A stretch of 64,000 bases of DNA from the NCBI GenBank assembly GCA_022592435.1, contig JABYQS010000061.1, positions 1 to 64,000 of the forward strand, in the 5' to 3' direction. The notes beneath the pieces were generated by a model, which saw nothing but the letters and a program-made list of their open reading frames with translations, did not search any database and was not told the origin of the DNA. Position numbers and translations under genes: made by a program. This DNA comes from Cerioporus squamosus (Eukaryota; Basidiomycota; Agaricomycetes; Polyporales; Polyporaceae). Below are positions 57,746 to 64,000 of this stretch, one piece after another; positions within the stretch are counted from its first letter, which is position 1; every line of letters begins with the position of its first letter.

Positions 57746-60107
57746 ATGTCCTCTCCTCCACCATCATCTTCCTCGCGGTCCTCGACGCCCCTCGACGACG
57801 CCGACGCGCACGATGACCGCGCCCTCACCATTCTGTACGCGACGGAGACCGGAACAGCGCAAGATGTTGCCGACAGGCTCGCGCGACTTTGTCGATGCCT
57901 ACACATCCGCGCGCGGGTGGTCAGCATGGACGCATATGCTCCGGTACGCCCATCCTCAACGAGTATACTGCGTGAGATACTGAGCGCACACAGTCAGAGT
58001 TGATCAACGAGACCCTCGTCGTCTTCGTCGTGGCGACGACAGGGACAGGGCGCGAGCCCCGCGCGATGACTCCTCTATGGCAGATGCTCTTGCGAGCGGA
58101 CCTGCCGGAAGATCTCTTCGAGGACCTGACCTTTGCCGTCTTCGGGCTTGGAGACACTTCATATGCGAAGTTTTGCTGGCCGGCGAAGCTCCTCAGCCGA
58201 CGGCTTCAGCATCTTGGGGCAATGGAGTTGTGCGCTCGGGGCGAGGGCGATGAGCAGCACCATCTAGGGTGAGTCACGTCTCAGTACATTACCCCTCCTC
58301 TCCCTGTCTGTGGCGACTGTCCAGACAAACCTGCCCGCTGGCGCCCCGTCTGTGCTGCCAGGGCAGGTCGACTGGGTCTTCTGAGACCTCTCTTCTGTCT
58401 GAGATGTGGAAGCCTGGTTGGTCCAAGATATTTTCGCCTTCCAAATTATCGTTACGACCTGCTGGAAGGATGGTGATAAACCTGGAGATATCTTGAATGT
58501 TCTACATCTGCCGGTCAAGGGGACCTTTGCTGACAGATATACAGGATTGAAGGCGCTCTTGGTCCCTGGATGAGCACGCTATCCGCTGTGTTGCTGCAGA
58601 TCTACCCCATACCGGAAGGCTTGACAGCGGAGTCGCTAGACAATCTCCCACCTCCTAGGATCGCCATCCGCGGTGCCGACAAGGATGCGCAGATCGCACG
58701 GAAGGACCCATTGGTTACTGATCGACAATATCACAACGCCGTCTTGACGTGCAACCGCCGCATGACAGCTGCGGACTGGTACCAAGACGTCCGTCACTTC
58801 GAGTTCGAGCTAGACGAGAACGTGCAGTAAGTGCTCGCGTATGCTGTTTCCCCGCGTGCTCTAACGGGGGACTTCTAGGTACGAGCCTGGTGACGTTGCT
58901 GTCATCCATCCAGAGGCAACACCCGCGGACGTCGAGTCGTTCCTGGCGTGTATTGGTTACGCGAACACAGCCGACGACCCGGTCGAGATACAGCATGTCC
59001 TGCAAGGTGCGTCTCGTTGTGAAGAGAAGACCACTGATCGCTAACGCAGTGCCATAGACCAGTCTCTGCCGGACCACCTGCCCACTGTGACGACGATACG
59101 CGAGATATTCACCCGTTATGTTGACATCAACGCCGTCCCGCGACGTTCGTTCTTCGCTCTATTTAAGCATTTCGCAGAAGACGATATGGAGCGGGAGAAG
59201 CTGGAAGAGTTCCTTACCGAGGAGGGCGCGGTGAGCCTTCTCCACTGTTGGATCGTCCCATTCGTGCTCATGAACACCGGAAGGATGAGCTGTACGACTA
59301 CTGTCAAAAACCACGACGAACTATCCGCGAAGTCCTGGAAGAGTTTCGGTCTGCGAAGATCCCGAGGGACTACATCTTCGACCTGTTCCCTCCACTGCGA
59401 CCGCGGCAGTTCTCGATAGCGAGTTCGATCAAAGTATGTTTCTGTGTCTCGTAGCGGGGATGCTGGAAGTGCTCAATTTTCTTCCAGGCGCACCCACGCA
59501 GCGTGCAGCTGTGCATCGCCATCGTGCAGTACCGCACCTTCCTCAAGATCCCCCGCCGAGGCGTCTGCACGACGTGGCTCGCCGACCTACAGCCCGGCCA
59601 CCAGCTCCGCCTCGGCTTTCAGAAAGGCTTCATCACGCTCCCCAGCCCCTCCACACCCGTCATCTGCATCGGCCCCGGACAGGCGTCGCGCCGATGCGCG
59701 CCGTGATCCAAGACCGGACGCACGGCGGCGGCGACTCCTCCAACACGCTCTACTTCGGCTGCCGCTCGGCGTCCAAGGACCAGCACTACGGCGACAAGTG
59801 GGCGGCGTACGCGCAGGCGGGGCAGCTCACGTACCGCGCGGCGTTCTCGCGCGACGGGCCCGAGGGCAGCCCGCGGACGTACGTGCAGGACCTCATCCGG
59901 GCGGACGCGCCGCGCGTGTGGGAGCTCGTCGGGGAGAGGGGGGCGTGGGTGTACATCTCGGGCTCGGCGAACAAGATGCCTGCGGCGGTGCGTGCGGCGA
60001 TCGCGCATGCCGTGCAGACGGTGGGCGGCCGGGAGGAGGAGGAGGCGATTGAGTATGTCGCGAATATGGAGAGGGAGGGGAGGCTGGTCGAGGAGTGCTG
60101 GAGCTAA
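57746..60107 (+). CDS. TAH18: NADPH-dependent diflavin oxidoreductase (Tah18/NDOR1), with one apparent base missing
   Basis: Electron donor to Dre2 for cytosolic Fe-S cluster assembly. Order: FMN/flavodoxin domain (LTILYATETGTAQDVADRLA, VVFVVATTGTG, FAVFGLGDTSY), FAD domain (YEPGDVAVIHP, LPDHLPTVTTIREIFTRYVDI, PRRSFFALF, LRPRQFSIASS), then the NADPH domain (YRTFLKIPRRGVCTTWLADL, VICIGPG, then VAPMRAVIQDR, LYFGCRSASKDQHYGDKW and VYISGSANKMP). Exons are spliced by short introns, except one of about 277 bp (58269-58545). At 59677-59683 the bases GGACAGGC give a stop in frame; one extra A (GGAACAGGC) would restore the universal GPGTGVAP. Since the gene is normally essential, an assembly error is the simplest explanation, though a disrupted allele is possible. 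Confidence 0.88.
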
Positions 60108-60801
60108 TGGGCTGCGTGCTCCTGTTAGTATCGGCGAGCCTTTTTAACTCAATTGCTGCGCCATCGTATTCGCAGTGATATGAGAGTGGCTTGTACCTCC
60201 TACATGGTGGCAGCTGCAGCACGTCTGTACGCGATGCGAACTGAGGAGCATCCGCCGAAGCTTGCGGATGTGCGAATGAAGCGCTCAGGTGCGTCCGTTA
60301 TTGGTCCACCCCGCGTATCTTGCCCACTCCCGCGAGCGGCCTTCCCGCCCTCATCATGGTTACTGTGCCTTGCCGCAATAAACTGTTGTTTGTGAATAGT
60401 TGGACCTTTGACAGGGTGGCGGTGCGGATTGTCTTCGCTCCCACAAGTGCAACTTTGACCAGAAGCTCGCAACTGATTCTTGCATCACCGGAATGATCTC
60501 TACATGTTAAGGGCATCTCTGGTCTTCACCGATTTGCGTTAGGGTGTGCTCACGGGCATACAATTGAAGGGCGCTGCTAAGCGTCATCATACATATCGAC
60601 AACTGCAGTACAACATGGTGGTTTGATAGCAAAGAGACAGCGACGACAGATAGACAGCGGTGTGTAGAGTACAGCTAATCAGACAGTGATGTCGTAATCA
60701 TGCAGAGAGGACTGTGCACAAGTCAGCGTTGGAGGTCGTGAATCGGTTCGTTGGGAAAGAAGTCCTTTTCGTGAAAGATTTCGTGATATGGATTTCGTCT
60801 A
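60108..60801. other. Intergenic, tail to tail
   Basis: 3' flanks of TAH18 and the second P450 gene. The short frames have no motif. Confidence 0.5.
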
Positions 60802-62963
60802 TCAGGCTCTCGCCGCAGCGAGTATCAAGGCCTTCGCCTTTTCCGATCGCGGTGTTATGGTGCAAGTGAAGGGGTTGGGGTGGCTGCACAAGGACCGCAT
60901 GAGTATACCTTCCTCCACCACAGCTCCAAAACATACCTGATCGTTCCACCGGTGTATGCAGCATTGCCGGGGTGAAGAGGGATGCCATCCTTGCTCCAGG
61001 GTTCTGTGATGTTGAAGACTGAAAGCATCATCGCGGCGAGGGTGATAACCGATACCTCTGCGAGATGAATTCCCGGACAGATCCTGGAACGGAGCGTAGT
61101 TAGATACGTGTGCAGTGGAAACTGCAGGATGCTCACCTTCGTCCGAAACCGAACGCGACCTTGCGCGGGTCCATTTCAGGTTGCTTGCCGTTCGGGCCGG
61201 GTAGGAACCGGTCGGGATTGAAGGTGGAGGGGTCGTCGTATATTTCCGGGTCGTGGAGGATTTTCCTGCGACAGTACTGAGACCAGCAAACGCTTATGAC
61301 GTGGCGAGAGTGCGTACCATTGGTTGACGCAGATAATGCTACCTTTCGGGATGAAATATCCCTCGTAAATGTCGTCTTCCAGGATCGCGTGAGGAACGCC
61401 TGCCACCCGGTTCGTACGTCAGCTTCGACGAGGTCAGGGCACTGCTACTCACCCAGAGGTACGACCTGGTTCCACCGCAGGATCTCGAGGTAAAGAGCGT
61501 TCAAGTACGGCAATTGCGCAACGTCTGCGTAGGTTGGCAGGCGGTCATTCCCCAAGACAGCGTCCAATTCTGCCTGGGCCTTCCTTTGCACGGCCGGCCA
61601 GAGAGCCATCGCGAGGATGAAAGTCAGCTCGGCCGACACCGTCTGCATATCACGTCTCAGAATTCGGGTATGCATCACGATGTATGGTACAATACTTACT
61701 GTATCAGCTCCGCCGGAGTATATGGATGCAGCCGACATCTGGATTCTGTATTCCTCTTCTAGCGTAGGGTTGTCCGCGAGCATCGCCGACGTGAAGCTGG
61801 GAATTGCGGTCCCAGCGGCCTAGAAGACGTGTAAACGCCACTGCGCTCATAGGGCACATATCCGACCGTTCCTTACCATCTGATCCTTGACGAACTGGTG
61901 AGGTACTCCGCTCATCTGGTTCATGTTCTCTCGATACGCATCGCCCTTGCGTTTCCATCCCGCGCCAGGAAACCATGAGGGGACGTATCGCACTGGACAA
62001 ATTGAGTTACGCACGGACGACGGTCACGGAAGGGACATAGCACACTTACGGAACGGGAAGACGTCGACAAGGAAGGCTCCCGGTTGAGCGACTTCGGCAG
62101 CTTGCTCCGTGGCTTCTTCAGCCATTCTGATCAGAGGGTCATTCTTCTCTTGGGGCTGGTACCCGTACGAGATCATGAGCACGATTGCGCCCGTCATCCT
62201 GTGAGGAATTGTGGATGCAAGAACCACCTGTGAGAAATCTGAAGGCCACGCAGCGTCGAGGCTGGTATCGCGAAGCCAGAGCGCGTGGGTGAAACACTAG
62301 CGAGACATGCAGTAGCCAGGCGCTCTGGCTTTGGGATGGGGGCCTATGAATGGGCGGAGATGATGGAAAAACGTACTTGCGGATCTGCGACGGCAAGTCA
62401 GACGTCGGCTCGCGCAGGAGGCGCACGAGTAGCTGGGACGTCTGCTCCTCGATAACAGGCGTGAATGCGTCCACGCTCTTCCTCGACCCCAGGACGCGGG
62501 CCATGAGTACGGACGGTACTCGCGGAATTGATTCCCGTACCGCAAGAGTACCAAAATCTGATCCCACCCGACAATGTCCCCTGCCATGATCAAGTGCGGA
62601 CGGTCCGAGTAGATCCCGGACCGCTTCTCAAGCAGCTCATAGGCATGCTTATAGGAGTTGATAATGATCATAGGCTGCCCGAGGAGCACAACTGACATGA
62701 GATCCCCTGGTGACATTGCGATTAGAAACGTATACTTAGACAGGAGCATCGCGAGCAGACTTACCCCATCGTTCACCCCACTTCGCGAATGCCTTCCAGT
62801 TGTGTGCAGTTGGAACGTCGAGTGCATTTCCTATGATCGGCCAGCCCGACGGACCAGGAGGCATCGGACCTCGACGTTTGCGCGATATCGCAGTCCTGAC
62901 GACGAGGACGAAGAGGACGGCAGCAGCGACATGCCACGCGGGGAGGAGATTACTGGAGTACAT
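60802..62963 (-). CDS. Cytochrome P450 (O-methylsterigmatocystin oxidoreductase-like), one apparent frameshift
   Basis: ER-type P450. N-terminal helix (WHVAAAVLFVLVVRTAI), basic KRR, proline hinge PPGPSGWPIIGN, AGDIVGWDQILVLLRYGNQFREYR (helix C), I-helix GGADTT made by a splice, ExxR in LYLEILRW, VPHAILEDDIYEGYFIPKGS, FNPDRFLPG, haem loop FGFGRRICPGIHLAE (Cys ligand present, split by an intron after RR), and a last exon starting SHPNPFTCTITPRSEKAKA with the stop at 60802. About ten exons, all junctions in frame, except that between FREYR and VLMARVLGSRKSV (around 62511-62516) one base is missing or two are extra. The gene is either a recent pseudogene or carries a sequence error. Same broad family as the P450 at 7950-10316. 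Confidence 0.83.
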
Positions 62964-64000
62964 GACACCGGGATGTTATCGGGGTGCCGGGGATAGGACG
63001 GGGGCTCGTTGTTCACAGGACCATACTTATTACAAGTATCGTGGGTTGAGTGTCGGCCCGTCAATCGCAGTCCGCCGGCTGCATGGGACGAATCGAGTGC
63101 AAACCTTCGACATGGTCGGCCTTCGTAACGCCTTGGGACCTAACTTGATGCGGCGGCAAGTACGTCAACCAGTGTTCTAGTATGGCGTAGGCCCAACATG
63201 CGTTTGCTGCCCGAGAACAGATACCACACTTGCCTTTTGATGCGTGCTTCGTTCTGGCAACACGCGGTATATGCGAGGACTGTTCCTGCGGTCCTCCGGT
63301 GCGCCGATGTGCTCGCGAATCTTGCTGATCAAACTGCCTCGCATCTGCAGGCGCGCCGCGTTGCCATAGGGCAAAGCGTCAGCGAGACTTGCCAGCGCAA
63401 AGCGGCCGTGACGCTTCGGCTGTTGCGCCCTATGGACGTCATATGTACTCGCGGCGTGCCAGGCCTCGACAACGACGAGCGTGGGCTCCGCGCAACAGTC
63501 GACATGCTGCTGCGATAGGATGCACACAGAACTTGCTGAGCGGTAACTTCGAGCATGCAGGTGTTCGAGTCTTGGAGTCTTGAGGGTATGGGTGTGGGTC
63601 ACAAGTCAGGTTCGAGTTTCGCAAGAGCAGCTCTGAACGTGTTCAGGAGTCAACGCTCATCACTGTCAGTGTCAGGTTCGTGGGGAGGCGTTTCGGATGA
63701 TCTGGCATGCTAGTGTATAATCAGCAGCAATGAACCGGGGAGGGAGCGGGTACGAACTTCGGGTCTTAACTTCATTTCCGGGTTTAATTACATTACTTCA
63801 CAGATCTACGGCAGTATGCAGGGCAGATCCCATCAGCCTATGTAGGTACACCGGCATTGCGAAACTCACAGCTGAATGACTGCGCACTTGCTACTACTGG
63901 CATCACTGTGGTGGCGTCGTACTCGTAGTGTGTCATGCACAGTGATACATGGCCATTCCACGCGAAAAGATCGGCGCCAGGTTGCTTGCGCGAATTACTG
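62964..64000. other. Right edge, no supported gene
   Basis: Promoter side of the second P450 and about 1 kb of sequence with only domain-less frames. The window ends before any neighbouring gene can be recognised. Confidence 0.45.

Noticed and set aside
1..64000. Transposases, LTR elements, CRISPR arrays or viral genes
   Set aside because: No reverse transcriptase, integrase, transposase or capsid-like motifs and no regular repeat-spacer arrays were seen in any frame.

Overview
The window looks like a chromosomal segment of a filamentous basidiomycete, most likely a mushroom-forming Agaricomycete. The evidence is dense genes split by short introns (mostly 50-75 bp, GT..AG), cytochrome P450s of the O-methylsterigmatocystin-oxidoreductase-like type, a basidiomycete-style terpene synthase, fungus-specific 7TM proteins, and an expanded BTB/POZ family. 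No plasmid, phage or CRISPR features were seen. Species cannot be assigned from sequence reading alone.

Layout. 0-2 kb: a 41-bp inverted repeat enclosing 236 bp, then a six-exon 7TM membrane protein. 2.8-29.2 kb: a BTB/POZ locus with six intact genes (A, B, C, D, E on the minus strand, H on the plus strand), two frameshifted copies (F, G), one relic decayed by substitution, and one possible N-terminal fragment. All full copies share one phase-2 intron after the BTB domain and a C-terminal Cys-pair/W..LP module. Inside this locus sit a 12-exon P450 (8-10 kb), tRNA-Val(UAC) at 11.3 kb, two small unknown genes (14.0 and 15.5 kb) and a short-chain dehydrogenase-like gene (26.4 kb) whose catalytic Tyr is His. 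31-35 kb: a small NTF2-like gene and two convergent paralogues of an unknown family. 36-41 kb: housekeeping-type genes, namely the Arp2/3 subunit ARPC5 and an F-box/WD40/UIM protein. 44-53 kb: a possible small terpene locus with a terpene synthase, two more NTF2-like paralogues and two tandem medium-chain reductases. 53.8-60 kb: conserved genes for an RluA-type pseudouridine synthase, a DUF7770-like protein, LCL3 and TAH18. 60.8-63 kb: a second P450.

The BTB proteins are expected to act as substrate adaptors for cullin-3 ubiquitin ligases, and the F-box/WD40/UIM protein as an SCF adaptor, so ubiquitin-pathway adaptors are a theme here. The BTB locus shows birth and death of copies, and 16-18 bp TGACGTCA-centred palindromes lie just upstream of several copies. 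Several genes, including the normally essential TAH18, carry single apparent indels in conserved parts. Some frameshifts may therefore be assembly errors, and the pseudogene calls are qualified accordingly. All splice models were drawn by eye from reading frame, splice consensus and family similarity.
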